64,000 nucleotides of DNA from Rhodococcus sp. BP22 (GCF_014281965.1 NZ_JACFTB010000009.1:118210-182209); one strand, 5' to 3'. Positions 36,149-45,270 are shown, counted from the first letter of the stretch. A program made the numbers and translations. The notes: a model not told the origin generated them from the letters alone.

Positions 36149-36454
36149 ATGCCAGACACCGACACCATCATGGAGCCCATCCATCCCGGCGAGATCCTCC
36201 TCGAGGACTACCTCAACCCACTCGGCATCACCCAACACAAACTTGCCGTTGCCATCGCCGTACCCCCGAGACGAATCAACGAAATAGTCCACGGAACCAG
36301 ACGCATATCCCCCGACACCGCACTACGCCTCGCCCGCTACTTCAGCACCACCGAACGCTTCTGGCTCAACCTCCAAAACCGGTACGACATCGAGACCCAA
36401 CGTACCCAACTGACCCACACACTCGAACAGATCATTCCGCTCAAAACTGCGTGA
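36149..36454 (+). CDS. higA: HigA-type antitoxin (XRE helix-turn-helix)
   Basis: The protein has 101 residues, starting at ATG 36149 behind AAGGAG. It has the HigA signature HPGEILLEDYLNPLGITQHKLA, the recognition part VPPRRINEIVHGTRRISPDTALRLARYF, and a C-terminal FWLNLQNRYDIETQR helix that packs on the toxin. It neutralises HigB and should bind the AACG dyads upstream of the operon. The gene pair is intact. The spacing in the operon allows extra antitoxin synthesis from its good ribosome-binding site. Confidence 0.93.
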   Translation: MPDTDTIMEPIHPGEILLEDYLNPLGITQHKLAVAIAVPPRRINEIVHGTRRISPDTALRLARYFSTTERFWLNLQNRYDIETQRTQLTHTLEQIIPLKTA

Positions 36455-36735
36455 TCTTCTGCCTCCGACTCGGTCTTCATCGGTAACTGCGGTCGGATCT
36501 GTCTCCGGGACAACGAGTTTCAGCGTGCTGAGATAAGGCGACCTCACCGAATCTCGTCAAGGAGTCAGTGACCGCAGACACCGACTCGCGTCGACTGGAG
36601 CGTTGACGGCGACACTGCGCATCCCTGATGCCACGATCGTCGGCAGAACGTCAGTTGGCGACCACCGCTCCACAAACGCATTGATCGAGTCCTGCAGAGC
36701 CACGTGCTCCTCGGGTAACCTCAGGCATCCCCGCT

Positions 36736-37656
36736 TCACTGTGCACCCCATGGACCACACAACTGCTCGGACATCGCCCAAAGCGCGTCAGCAGCAATTG
36801 GGTCGGTAGCATGCGCCGCCGCCTGCACAACGGCACAATCGGCAAGATACAACCCCCCTCGGTCAAGAAGATCTGCGGTCGTGGCCGCCCACACCGATGT
36901 CCGTGCACCGTCACGCACACTGGCGTAAACGATCGGCGGCGGAGTCGCTCCGCTTTCGACACCGGCGCGCGAAGCCACGAGACGCTTGAGATGACGCATA
37001 TCGTCTCTGCTCATGTAGCGACCAAGCGAGGTGTTCACAGTTCCCGGATGCACGGCAAATGCATGCACCCCACGACCTGCGAATCGTTGCTCGAGACCCA
37101 CGGTGAACAAGATGTTGGCTGTCTTTGCAGCCGCATAGGCCACGAACTTGTCGTATGGGCGCCGCTCCCAGTTGGGATCGGCCAGGTCGATACCGTTCGC
37201 CCGATGTGCGTGGCTGGACACGTTGACCACGCGAGCTCCATCGTCCGCAAGCAGGAGCGGCATCAACAGTTTGGTCCACTCGAAGTGGCCCAGACAATTC
37301 ACTCCGAACTGAAGTTCGAATCCCTCCGCGGTTCGCTCCAGCGGGGTGTACATCACCCCCGCGTTGTTGACCAGAACCTCGATCGAGGTGTACCGCTCCC
37401 GCAGCTGTGCGGCTGCCGCTCGGACACTGTCCAGCGACGCGAGATCCACGGCGATTACGTCCAGTGAAGCTCCCGGACAACGCTCCAGAATCGAGGCCCG
37501 TGCCGCGGCGAGTCGCTCGGAACCTCTACCGGCGATCACGACGTGGAGGCCCTGCTCAGCGAGCCTAGCCGCGGTCTCGAGACCTAGGCCCGCCGTAGCA
37601 CCCGTCACCACATGAACGCCGACACTCGGCCTAGCGCTCACAGTATTCATACCCAT
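36736..37656 (-). CDS. Short-chain dehydrogenase/reductase (retinol-dehydrogenase-like)
   Basis: This 306-residue NAD(P)-dependent oxidoreductase has the cofactor motif TGATAGLG near 18-25, VDLASLDSVRAAAAQL, NNAGVM, and the catalytic serine (NVSSHAH) and Y-x-x-x-K (YAAAK). HPGTVNT and a long C-terminal part (about 60 residues beyond the core) fit the WWOX/retinol-dehydrogenase-like group. ATG 37656 has AAGGAGG upstream; a longer frame to 37719 lacks support. It is on the same strand as the hydratase and LLM genes but 255 bp downstream of them. Confidence 0.9.
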   Translation of the reverse strand: MGMNTVSARPSVGVHVVTGATAGLGLETAARLAEQGLHVVIAGRGSERLAAARASILERCPGASLDVIAVDLASLDSVRAAAAQLRERYTSIEVLVNNAGVMYTPLERTAEGFELQFGVNCLGHFEWTKLLMPLLLADDGARVVNVSSHAHRANGIDLADPNWERRPYDKFVAYAAAKTANILFTVGLEQRFAGRGVHAFAVHPGTVNTSLGRYMSRDDMRHLKRLVASRAGVESGATPPPIVYASVRDGARTSVWAATTADLLDRGGLYLADCAVVQAAAHATDPIAADALWAMSEQLCGPWGAQ

Positions 37657-37911
37657 CTTCACTCCTCCTTCTGTCGAGGCGGACATTCGTCCTTCTACCT
37701 CGAATAGCAGCGCCAGCAACGGAATACGAGCGCTCTCTGATCATCTCTCAACTCAGTTCCGCAAAGAAACACCGTTCGGTGATGGAAACAACCGCACCTC
37801 GGTAGTCACCCGAACGTCGAGTCCATCCAACGCGGGACCGAGGACCGTCAGCAACTTGCCAGCGGACGACGGTGCCTGAACCGACTCGATCAGGTTTCGA
37901 CCGAAATCCAT

Positions 37912-38724
37912 TTAGTTCCAGGGCAAATCCTTCCAATCCGAACTAACACCGGCCACCCATTCAGGATCGCGATGTTCGAGAAATGCGCGCACTCCTTCAC
38001 TCGCGTCGGCTGTACCCATGACGCGGTGGTGCAGTTCGGTCTCGTATGCGGCGACCTGCTGCGGCGTAAATCCATACCGGGCCGTGTCCCAGAGCAACCG
38101 CTTGCTCAGCGCCGCTGACATCGGTGCCACATTGGTCGCAATGTCGCGAGCCACCTCCAACGCGGCGGGCAGCACCTCCTCGGCCGGCAGGCTTCGGCTC
38201 GCAAGACCCGATCGCACCGCTTCGCGGCCATCGAAGGCTCGCCCGGTCAGCAGAATTTCAGCTGCCGCGGCCATGCCCACGGCTCGGGGCACGGTCCAAT
38301 GCGACATCGCGTCAGGAACCACCCCGCGCCGCACCTGTGGGATCGCGTACTTGGCCTCGTCGGCAACGATTCGGATGTCTGCTTGCATGGCGATGGTGAA
38401 TCCGATTCCGATCGCGTGACCGTTCATAGCGGCGATCACCGGCTTTCGAAGATCGAAAGCGGGCGGATCAACCGGGGACGCGGTGAAGTCGTCGCCGAGG
38501 GGCGCGGCGAACGTTTCCCTGCCTGCGCTCAGGTCTGCGCCGGCGCAGAACGCGGGCGGGGTACCGGTGAGCACGATGACCCGGACGTCGTCGTCCGCGT
38601 CGAGTTCGCGGTAGTAGTCGCCCAACATCCGCCCCATCGCGCCCGAGAAGGCATTGCGCCGCTCCGGCCTATTGAGGGTCAGAAGTGCGATTTTGTCGGC
38701 GATTTCGACCAGAACATCGCTCAT
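37912..38724 (-). CDS. Enoyl-CoA hydratase/isomerase family protein
   Basis: This 270-residue crotonase-fold protein has the oxyanion hole contributed by PPAFCAGADLSAG and by the NGHAIGIGFTIAMQADIRI segment. One catalytic glutamate position is occupied by Asp-rich PDAMSHWTVPR rather than the usual P-E, so true hydratase activity is uncertain. It starts by ATGA overlap with the LLM gene. Longer frames upstream are shadows of that gene. It probably acts on a CoA ester in the same catabolic pathway. Confidence 0.88.
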   Translation of the reverse strand: MSDVLVEIADKIALLTLNRPERRNAFSGAMGRMLGDYYRELDADDDVRVIVLTGTPPAFCAGADLSAGRETFAAPLGDDFTASPVDPPAFDLRKPVIAAMNGHAIGIGFTIAMQADIRIVADEAKYAIPQVRRGVVPDAMSHWTVPRAVGMAAAAEILLTGRAFDGREAVRSGLASRSLPAEEVLPAALEVARDIATNVAPMSAALSKRLLWDTARYGFTPQQVAAYETELHHRVMGTADASEGVRAFLEHRDPEWVAGVSSDWKDLPWN

Positions 38725-39737
38725 GGCGCCAGCACCTTCATCGCCGCAGCCAATTCCGCGATGTGCTGCCCCTCGACCTCGTAACCGGGGAAATAGCAGC
38801 ACACACGATCCGCGTGATCCCCGAACCGCGTGACGATTTCGGCTGCGCACTGTTCGGGCGTTCCGTGCACCGCGAGGGTTGTGAGCATTGTGTCGTCGAT
38901 CAGATCGGTCATCGCAGCGAAATCCCCTTGTTTGGAAAATGCGTTGAGCTTCGGCTGGAGGTCCAACCACCCCTCCACTTCGAGGACAGGCCGGTACGCA
39001 GGGGTCGAACCATAGAAGGCAAGCAGACCTCGCACGCCCCGTGCTGCTGCTTCGAGCTCCTCCGGGGTGCGGCCGACCCCCACGATCACTTGCGGGTAGA
39101 TCGCTAGATCCCCAGCGGTGCGTCCACTGCGTGCGAGCCCCTCCTCCACTGCCGGTACTGTCCGCTCCCGAAAGTGCCGAACGCTGTTGAACGGCATCAC
39201 CAGCAAGCCATCTGCCACCTCGGCCGCCGTGCGGGTCATGATCGGGCCGAGTGCACCTAAGCAGATCGGCGGTGGTCCAAAAGGATTGGGCCCTGGATCG
39301 AACGTCGGGGGCATCAGCGTGTGCGAAGTAAACTCCCCTTCGAACTGCAGGCGCGAATAGCCCTCCCACGCATCGAAAATCGCCCTGATCGCCAGGACCG
39401 TTTCACGCATGCGGGCCGCCGGGCGAGACCAGCGCGCCCCGTACCGCTTCTCGATGTGCGGACGGATCTGCGAGCCCAGCCCCAACCGAAACCGGCCACC
39501 ACTGAGGGCCTGCAGATCGTAAGCGGTATGCGCGAGATGCAATGGACTGCGGGGCAACGCGATAGCGACATTCGTCATCAAGTCGGTCTCGACCGTGGCC
39601 GCCGCCGCGACCAACGGCAGGAATACATCATGTGCACCTTCGAAAGTGAACAGCCCGTCTACTCCGTGTTCGACGAGTTCGCGTGCACGCCGCGCCGCGC
39701 CCTCTGGGCGACCGTCGAGTTGGATGTCCATCTTCAC
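38721..39737 (-). CDS. F420-dependent LLM-class oxidoreductase (TIGR03617 type)
   Basis: The protein has 338 residues in a luciferase-like TIM barrel. The family opening MKMDIQLDGRPEGAARRARE, GVDGLFTFEGAHDVFLPL, SPLHLAHTAYDLQALSGGRF and LGLGSQIRPHIEKRYG are as in TIGR03617 proteins of mycolata, expected to use coenzyme F420. The start is a GTG at 39737 behind AGGAAG; ATG 39731 is possible. It is translationally coupled to the hydratase. Decayed TetR sequence directly upstream was probably its regulator. Confidence 0.9.
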   Translation of the reverse strand: MKMDIQLDGRPEGAARRARELVEHGVDGLFTFEGAHDVFLPLVAAAATVETDLMTNVAIALPRSPLHLAHTAYDLQALSGGRFRLGLGSQIRPHIEKRYGARWSRPAARMRETVLAIRAIFDAWEGYSRLQFEGEFTSHTLMPPTFDPGPNPFGPPPICLGALGPIMTRTAAEVADGLLVMPFNSVRHFRERTVPAVEEGLARSGRTAGDLAIYPQVIVGVGRTPEELEAAARGVRGLLAFYGSTPAYRPVLEVEGWLDLQPKLNAFSKQGDFAAMTDLIDDTMLTTLAVHGTPEQCAAEIVTRFGDHADRVCCYFPGYEVEGQHIAELAAAMKVLAP

Positions 39738-39751
39738 AGGTCTTCTTCCTT

Positions 39752-40292
39752 CTACTCGGCGGCAATCTCAGTGCTGTGACGAGCCAGAACGTACAAGGCA
39801 TTGCCTAACGACTCGACGAACGCCTCACCGTCGGCGCTGCCGTGGAGCAGACCGCGAATCGACGTTGCGCCGACTAGGATCTCGAACAGAATCCACGGGT
39901 CGACCCGCCCGAGATTCTCACCGCGATGCTCAGCCAACTGTAGGCGCGCGGCGAACACGTCCCGAACCGTCTCGCAATGCCGACAAGCCGTTCCCGATCT
40001 TCTTCCGTGGAGACGTCAGCGAGGAGTCCAGGGATGCCGACGTGCGCCGCGGGACCCGCTGCGCGGGCAAGAAAAATGCGTATCCAGGTGACGAGATCCA
40101 TGCGCAAGTCATTCGTCGGTTCAGGAAACTCGTGATTGCCCGGACCGTGAACTGCTTCCTCGAGGAGCGCCGCCCGAGTCGGCCAACGGCGATAGATTAC
40201 CGGGGCATTGACTTCGGCGCTGCGCGCGATTGCACTGATAGTCGTCTGCTGGTAACGAAGCTGCGCCCGCCGTCGTTCCGTTGGAGCCTGAT
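39752..40292 (-). pseudogene. Decayed TetR regulator upstream of the LLM/hydratase operon
   Basis: Reading down the minus strand, YQQTTISAIARSAEVNAPVI and YRRWPTRAALLEEAV are the second half of a TetR helix-turn-helix. The first helix and any start codon are missing: the frame reaches an upstream stop without an ATG, GTG or TTG. The ligand domain continues as LRMDLVTWIRIFLARAAGP and DVSTEEDRERLVGIARR, then needs a frame change near 39970 to finish as VRDVFAARLQLAEHRGE and ILFEILVGATSIRGLLHG. Two independent defects make a sequencing error an unlikely explanation. Confidence 0.75.
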
Positions 40293-40471
40293 CGAACCGT
40301 AACGGGAGTCGAGCATTTCGTGGGAAGGCACGTACTCGATGCTAAATGTCGGCCGCGTTGGGATCGTGAACGGCCGACACTGTGAATCCGCCAGATCGAG
40401 GTATCGGCGGCGATGGTGGCGAGCGCTTCAGAGGTGGCCCAGCAGCCATCACTGCGGCCGGCGAAAAAGCA

Positions 40472-40509
40472 AGAACCCGCACCTGCCGTTAAGGCAGAGT
40501 GCGGGTTCT
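40472..40509 (-). terminator. Rho-independent terminator of the TY-Chap-like gene
   Basis: Perfect 11-bp arms AGAACCCGCAC and GTGCGGGTTCT enclose a loop that itself pairs (CTGCC with GGCAG). On the minus strand a TTTTT run follows within a few bases. It lies 58 bp after the stop of the gene at 40567-41667. Upstream of it on the plus strand (40303-40465) I see no gene. Confidence 0.85.
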
Positions 40510-40566
40510 GTGGGGTTGGGCGTGGCACGGCCCGGTCATTGAGTTCTACGGCGTGCGGTTTCGAGA

Positions 40567-41667
40567 TCAGTCCGTCATTGAATCGTTGCGGGCAAGCCCC
40601 AACTCGACCTCGAGATAGGGCAGCGCTTCGGCTTCCCAGGAGGAAACGGTGATTTCGCTCGGACCGGCGACACCGAGAACATCCCGGAACGTGGCGGCCG
40701 TCCGCTGTGCCACATCGCCCAACGAGACATTTCGCCAATGACGCACCCGCGGTCCGGTCCATCCCGGAACCTCAACGCCGTTGGCCTGCTCAGGTTCCCA
40801 CTTCCAGCCCAGCCGTGTCATCCTCTGATGGAACTCGTCCCGTGTCAGCCCTGCCGACTCCCACATGACCAATGAATTGACGATGGCGAAGTTGTGGTTC
40901 ATAAACTGGACGAAGCATTCGTCGCGATCGGCACCTGGCGCTGAGAGCGTCACGAGCCCACCCTTGGGCAGGGTGGTGAGAACCCATTGGAAACGTTCGA
41001 CGAAATCGAGCCAATCGACACATCTGTCGACGGCACCCCGGTCACTCGGACGATCCGGGGCAATCGAGGTCAGTCGGCGCGCTATTCCATAGAGAGCTTT
41101 CACGGGTCCTGCATCGTCGAACGTGCTGTAGCGCAGCCGCGCCGGTGTCGCGCCCAGCCCATCACGCAGAACCTCGATCACCGCAGCAGCGATCTTCAAG
41201 CGTTCGGCGTGGTCGTCCGGCCAATAGGTCTCCCATTGCAGCGCTGTTTCCGGACGCCGGACGACTCGTTCGTATGCTCGGTGGTCGGCAGGCCGCGCCA
41301 ACTCTTCGGCTGACCATTCTTCGGTGGCTTCCTCAGCCTGGGTGACCCACAACGGCTCAGGGTTCCACCGGGCCAGTTCGGATACGGTTCGGGTGCGCGA
41401 GCCCGCCGAGTAAATGGTCGTCACCGATGACCTTCGATGCGATCGAAGCACCGATACCAACCGGTCCCGGACATCGGGCTCGGCAGGGACGGGAACCTTG
41501 ATCTGCGGCTCGTCGCAGTCGATGTAAAACAAGACCTCGTAACCGGTCGCGGCGTCGTGCAGCCGAATACCGTTTTGGTTTTCGTCGCGCGGTTCGTCCT
41601 CCTCGCTGAAGTTGAACAGGTACTCCGGCATCTCCTCGAGCACCCGCGCCCAGCTGTATTCAGTCAT
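40567..41667 (-). CDS. TY-Chap-like (YbjN/type III chaperone fold) protein
   Basis: The protein has 366 residues, acidic and without a signal or membrane segment. The C-terminal third (FVQFMNHNFAIVNSLVM, LTRDEFHQRMTRLGWKWEPE, WRNVSLGDVAQRTAATFRDVLGV) matches the pattern of actinobacterial TY-Chap proteins, which have two or three domains of the type III secretion chaperone/YbjN fold and unknown partners. The N-terminal part (GYEVLFYIDCDEPQIKVPV) may be another such unit. The family call rests on pattern memory and should be confirmed. It has its own terminator and stands alone. Confidence 0.68.
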   Translation of the reverse strand: MTEYSWARVLEEMPEYLFNFSEEDEPRDENQNGIRLHDAATGYEVLFYIDCDEPQIKVPVPAEPDVRDRLVSVLRSHRRSSVTTIYSAGSRTRTVSELARWNPEPLWVTQAEEATEEWSAEELARPADHRAYERVVRRPETALQWETYWPDDHAERLKIAAAVIEVLRDGLGATPARLRYSTFDDAGPVKALYGIARRLTSIAPDRPSDRGAVDRCVDWLDFVERFQWVLTTLPKGGLVTLSAPGADRDECFVQFMNHNFAIVNSLVMWESAGLTRDEFHQRMTRLGWKWEPEQANGVEVPGWTGPRVRHWRNVSLGDVAQRTAATFRDVLGVAGPSEITVSSWEAEALPYLEVELGLARNDSMTD

Positions 41668-41711
41668 CGCTGCCTCCCCTATCCCGTTGTCAACGCGAAC
41701 CGTACCGGCCC

Positions 41712-42002
41712 TTACCGACGACCTTTGATGCTGCAGGTCAACGAGGTCAGGGTCTGATTCGCATAACGAACCGCAGGTAGAACCTGATGAGCGTCAGAGT
41801 CGAACCGGAACCTCGGGTACGCGCACTCGCTCCCGATTTCGAGACCGAGAATCGCGGATTCATCACGGAGTCGCTGGATGGTCGACGGTGCCTGTTCTGC
41901 GTCGAGAAGGAGGATCGCGCCAGTGTCCTCCGGGGTGCAGAGTTCGCCGATTAGACCAAGCACCTCGGTGTGGGCGTTCCCGCTGGGTGGATCGTTGCGC
42001 AT
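41712..42002 (-). CDS. Small protein of unknown function, possibly DNA-binding
   Basis: The protein has 96 residues from ATG 42002, which has AGGAGG 4-9 bp upstream. A longer frame to 42257 lies antisense to the DUF2510 gene and is not used. The segment TPEDTGAILLLDAEQAPSTIQRLRDESA followed by ILGLEIGSECAYPRFRFD resembles the helix-turn-helix plus YP-x-F-x-F-D pattern of small actinobacterial DNA-binding proteins. The C-terminus is short and basic (TCSIKGRR). Its start codon overlaps base-for-base with the divergent ATG at 42001. Confidence 0.62.
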   Translation of the reverse strand: MRNDPPSGNAHTEVLGLIGELCTPEDTGAILLLDAEQAPSTIQRLRDESAILGLEIGSECAYPRFRFDSDAHQVLPAVRYANQTLTSLTCSIKGRR

Positions 42003-42821
42003 GGTGCCTCCTGAGGAGATAGCGGGCCAGGGCGTCAGTCCCCCCCCCCCACACACACCCCCGCCCGGATGGCACCCGGACCCGAGTGAGCCTGGACTGC
42101 TCAGATATTGGGACGGAACCCAGTGGACCGAGCACACCCAGAGCGCAGCCGAGCCCACAGCAGCGGGGCCCACAGCAGCGGAGAACATACCTGCGGACCC
42201 TGCGGAGGTCGCGGCAACAGACGAGCCCGGCCGCACCGGCGTACCCAGCGCGGTCAAGATCGTCGGGGCATCGTCGCCGCGTTCGTTGTGCTCGGGGTGA
42301 TCGGTGCCGTGTTCGGTGACGAGGAGTCTTCCGATGACTCCGATGCTGCCGCGCCGCAGCCGACCTCGAGCTCGGCTGCACCGAAGGTAACGACGCCCGC
42401 CCCGTTGGCCACAACGACGAACGCGCCGGCCACCACCACGGCTGTTCAGCCGACCACGACCACTCCGGCGCCGGCCGCGGCTCCTGCGACGTACGCGTCC
42501 AATCCACGGTGTGCCCCGGCGAATCAGTCGCTAGTGGACCAGGTCACGGCAGGCTTCTCCGAATCGGGTCTGACACTGACAAACGGCACGGTCATCGATG
42601 CAGGCGAGTACACCTATGTCGGCGGAACCACTGTTGACGCCGCAGGTCGTGTCGAGAACCGATCGGATGTCTGGGTGATCTCGGACGGGGCTGTGTACGC
42701 CTCTACCGGAGGAGCCAGGAACACCACGACCTGGCCGAAGGCCAGCTCGAAACTCGGTATCTCCGCCGGTGATCCTGACGTCCAAGCCGTCGACACCTGC
42801 GTCGTGGAACGCACTCGGTGA
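42001..42821 (+). pseudogene. Frameshifted DUF2510-transmembrane-secreted domain gene
   Basis: From ATG 42001 the frame encodes MVPPEEIAGQG, an 11-base C run read as Pro residues, and the DUF2510 motif PPPGWHPDPSEPGLLRYWDG. Around 42255-42275 the frame is lost (it stops at 42300), while a -1 frame continues with a membrane helix GIVAAFVVLGVIGAVFG, a long Thr/Pro/Ala stalk, and a C-terminal domain of about 110 residues (NPRCAPANQSLVDQVTAGFS to QAVDTCVVERTR). The complete order DUF2510-TM-stalk-domain matches the gene at 20094-20849. A single-base deletion or a sequencing error would explain it. Confidence 0.72.
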
Positions 42822-42984
42822 CACTGTCGCCATCAGGGGACAGCAGTGCGGATCGAAGCGCAGCGTGATTCGGGCGTGAGGTCGGTGACTAGAATCCCGC
42901 TGCACCTGATGGTGGGACGCACGCCGTGCTAATCCCTAGCATCGGTTTCTTGATCATCGCTCGACATTCACCAAGGGACACCAT

Positions 42985-43545
42985 ATGCACCGCATAAGCA
43001 AGCTTTCTGTCTCCGTCGCGACCGTCGGCATCGCGGCAATCGCTCTCGTCGGCTGCAGCTCGGCAGGATCGCCTGCCGCAGCCGACGAGAACTCGACAGT
43101 CACAGTCGACGCGCCGGCCGCGGCTCCTGCCGAGGCGTCGTTCGTGGACAGCGTCCTCACGACGAAGGACGTCGTGATCGCGATTACCGATGTGAAGACG
43201 ATTCAAGTGGGCGAGGAGGGCAACGAGTACGGCAAGAAGCCCGTCATCGCATTTCGGTACGACACGACGAATGTTTCCGGGAAAGAGACCGATCCCACCA
43301 CGGCGTGGATGTTTCTCTTCGAGGCGTACCAGGACAACGATCCCAACGCGGAGAACAAGCTTGGTGTCGGGTCACTGCCGGACGATGCGTTCCTCGATTC
43401 GCAGACGAACAAGATCAAGCAGGGGGGCACTGTCCCTAACGCGATCGCGTACGAGTTGTCCGACACTACAACCCCCGTGAAGTTGGTCGCCTCTACATTC
43501 CTGGGTCAGGACGAGATCGGATCGATGACCTTCGAGCTGAGGTAG
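42985..43545 (+). CDS. DUF5067-domain lipoprotein
   Basis: The protein has 186 residues with a lipobox ALVGC (cysteine 24). The mature domain fits DUF5067: VVIAITDVKTIQVGEEGNEYGKKPV (positions about 68-92), FRYDTTNVSGKETDPTTAW, FEAYQDNDPN, VGSLPDDAFLDSQ and IKQGGTVPNAIAYEL. It is an extracellular immunoglobulin-like domain of unknown role, common in Actinobacteria and Firmicutes and often near phage or surface genes. It has its own terminator right after the stop. Confidence 0.85.
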   Translation: MHRISKLSVSVATVGIAAIALVGCSSAGSPAAADENSTVTVDAPAAAPAEASFVDSVLTTKDVVIAITDVKTIQVGEEGNEYGKKPVIAFRYDTTNVSGKETDPTTAWMFLFEAYQDNDPNAENKLGVGSLPDDAFLDSQTNKIKQGGTVPNAIAYELSDTTTPVKLVASTFLGQDEIGSMTFELR

Positions 43546-43568
43546 ACGCCGAGACGCAGCACATCGAG

Positions 43569-43599
43569 AGCCCCCAGGATTCCAATCCTGGGGGCTTTC
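43569..43599 (+). terminator. Rho-independent terminator after the DUF5067 lipoprotein gene
   Basis: AGCCCCCAGGATT and AATCCTGGGGGCT form a 13-bp perfect stem with a 2-base nominal loop, followed by TTT. It begins 24 bp after the stop codon. Confidence 0.88.
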
Positions 43600-44569
43600 C
43601 TGCGAGCGGGACTGTTCAGGCGGTGGTGTGGTCGGTCGTCCTGCTGCGGCGTCGCGGGTCCACTGAGGGACTTCGCGTCCGCTGCGTTGGCGGATGGCGA
43701 TGGACGCGCGGGCAGCGACTGCGGCTACTCACGGTCGTGCTCGCCGATGGTTGGGGGTCAGAGCTGCTTGCGCATCTTCACACGTGCGTGCGCGTCGGCT
43801 CCGGTCATCTGGTGCGTTCGACGTATTCGGAGAACGTCCGCTTTGCGGTCGCGCTGGGCCGGCTGTCCGCCCGTACTCTCCTCGACGGCAGCGGGCGTCC
43901 GCGTTACGACCGCTCGGTCGCGATCCGCATTGCGCTCCGCTTCGGGTACGACGAGAAAGCGTTGATCCGCGCAAAGACCGATCCAGGAAAAGGGCAAGAC
44001 ACACTTTTCTGACGCGACCATCGACCGTGGTCGCCCGATGCGGGAGCCTGAAATTTTGCGCGAATCAGCCCCTGACCGCACCTTGCCCGACATTTTTCGC
44101 CCGCCAGCCGGCCGCGGATACCCGTTGAGTCTTCCGCTGGAATCAGCATGTGCGTGCAACGCCCGTCTGTCGGCTCGGACATCTCGGCCGGACCACGCGC
44201 ATGTTCGTGCCTCGCACGAGACCTCTTGTTGCATCTCCACACACAAGCGCCGGCGTCGACGTTCTTGTTCAGGATGGCATCCGCCCGCTCCGCGAAATCT
44301 TCGGCACTCCGGGCCTCCTCATGTACGTGGATCCGCCTCGCATACCGACCCTCGATCGGGAGGCATGGACGGGGCAACAAGGCGCTCGGGTTCACTGAGA
44401 GACAAGGGAAGGCGCTGTCACGTTGGGCGGCACGAACAGCGACAGCCTTCCCGTATGCAATCGATATTCGGGACTCGATCAGCAGAAACCGGTCTGAATA
44501 GGCGACATAAAGACATCGCGCCGACGCTGCCACTCCCAGGTCCGCATGTGATCAAGTTCTCTTCGTTAC
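43600..44569. other. 970-bp stretch with no recognised gene
   Basis: Several long frames exist on both strands (plus 43623-44012 and 43694-44128; minus 43758-44246 and 43904-44533), but they overlap one another, are Arg/Ser-rich and show no family motif, so none is called. A short hairpin GCGACCA/TGGTCGC occurs at 44014-44034. The sequence may be a decayed gene beyond recognition. Confidence 0.4.
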
Positions 44570-44592
44570 AATTAGTGCAGCACTGCATAATT
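44570..44592. promoter_or_regulatory. Operator-like dyad upstream of tetR/DHA2 efflux pair
   Basis: AATTA-G-TGCAG and CTGCATAATT surround a CA centre: 10-bp arms interrupted only by one extra G. It lies 18-41 bp upstream of the tetR ATG (44611) and has the size of a TetR-family operator, suggesting autorepression of the whole two-gene operon. Confidence 0.55.
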
Positions 44593-44610
44593 GCGTTAAT
44601 GTAATTATCC

Positions 44611-45270
44611 ATGAGTGAAAAGTCGACGCCGACTATCGAAGTCGCACCTGCTGCGGCCGTGCCGTCGCTGCGCGAACGCAAGCGGGCCCAGACATGGCAG
44701 TCGATTCACGAGGCCGCCGCTGGCCTCGCAATGTCCCACGAGCACATCGTCGACGTGTCGGTGGACATGATCGCCGAGCAGGCAAACGTCTCCCCGCGCA
44801 CCTTCTTTAACTATTTCTCGTCGAAAGAGGACGCGATCTTGGGTCAGCGCCCACCGGTCATCAGCGAGGAAGTCGCCGCGAGCTTCGTTTTCGAGACCGA
44901 GGACGACGCCGTTGAGAAAGTCGCATTCCTGCTCTTGTCCGTGCTCCGGGAAACGACTGCGGGCATCGGCCCAGAGCAGCGCCGAACCCTGATGCGCCGC
45001 CACCCAGGCCTTGTCCACCGCGGAGTCGACCACATCGATGATGTCCGGCACCTAGTGCAGGACCTGGTCTCGACACGGTTGGCGCAACAAAGCCGGTGGC
45101 ACGCGCGCCCCGATGTCGCGGATGCCGCCCAGCTCATCGTGCTCTCCGCCAGCGCAGTCATGCGCACAGCGATCCCCAAACTGCTCAACGCACCGGACCC
45201 GATAGCCGAGGCGGCGATCATGCACCAAGTCAGCACGCTCTTCCAGGAAGCCACGAGGCCCCAACCATGA
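44611..45270 (+). CDS. TetR-family repressor of the adjacent efflux pump
   Basis: The protein has 219 residues. After a 19-residue tail comes the DNA-binding domain: RERKRAQTWQSIHEAAAGLA, DVSVDMIAEQANVSPRTFFNYF (the RTFFNYF recognition helix is typical of actinobacterial AcrR-like repressors), and SSKEDAILG. The C-terminal ligand domain has no special signature. It overlaps the transporter gene by ATGA and precedes it, so both are translated together. The dyad at 44570-44592 is the probable operator. Confidence 0.92.
   Translation: MSEKSTPTIEVAPAAAVPSLRERKRAQTWQSIHEAAAGLAMSHEHIVDVSVDMIAEQANVSPRTFFNYFSSKEDAILGQRPPVISEEVAASFVFETEDDAVEKVAFLLLSVLRETTAGIGPEQRRTLMRRHPGLVHRGVDHIDDVRHLVQDLVSTRLAQQSRWHARPDVADAAQLIVLSASAVMRTAIPKLLNAPDPIAEAAIMHQVSTLFQEATRPQP

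Noticed and set aside
36557..36781. 74-codon minus-strand frame after higA (RLPEEHVALQDSINAFVERW)
   Set aside because: It vaguely recalls an acyl-CoA dehydrogenase start but is too short, overlaps the SDR 3' end and has no further support.
43904..44533. 209-codon minus-strand frame in the unexplained stretch
   Set aside because: It overlaps other equally long frames, is Arg/Ala/Cys-rich without motifs and lacks a ribosome-binding site. It is not called as a gene.
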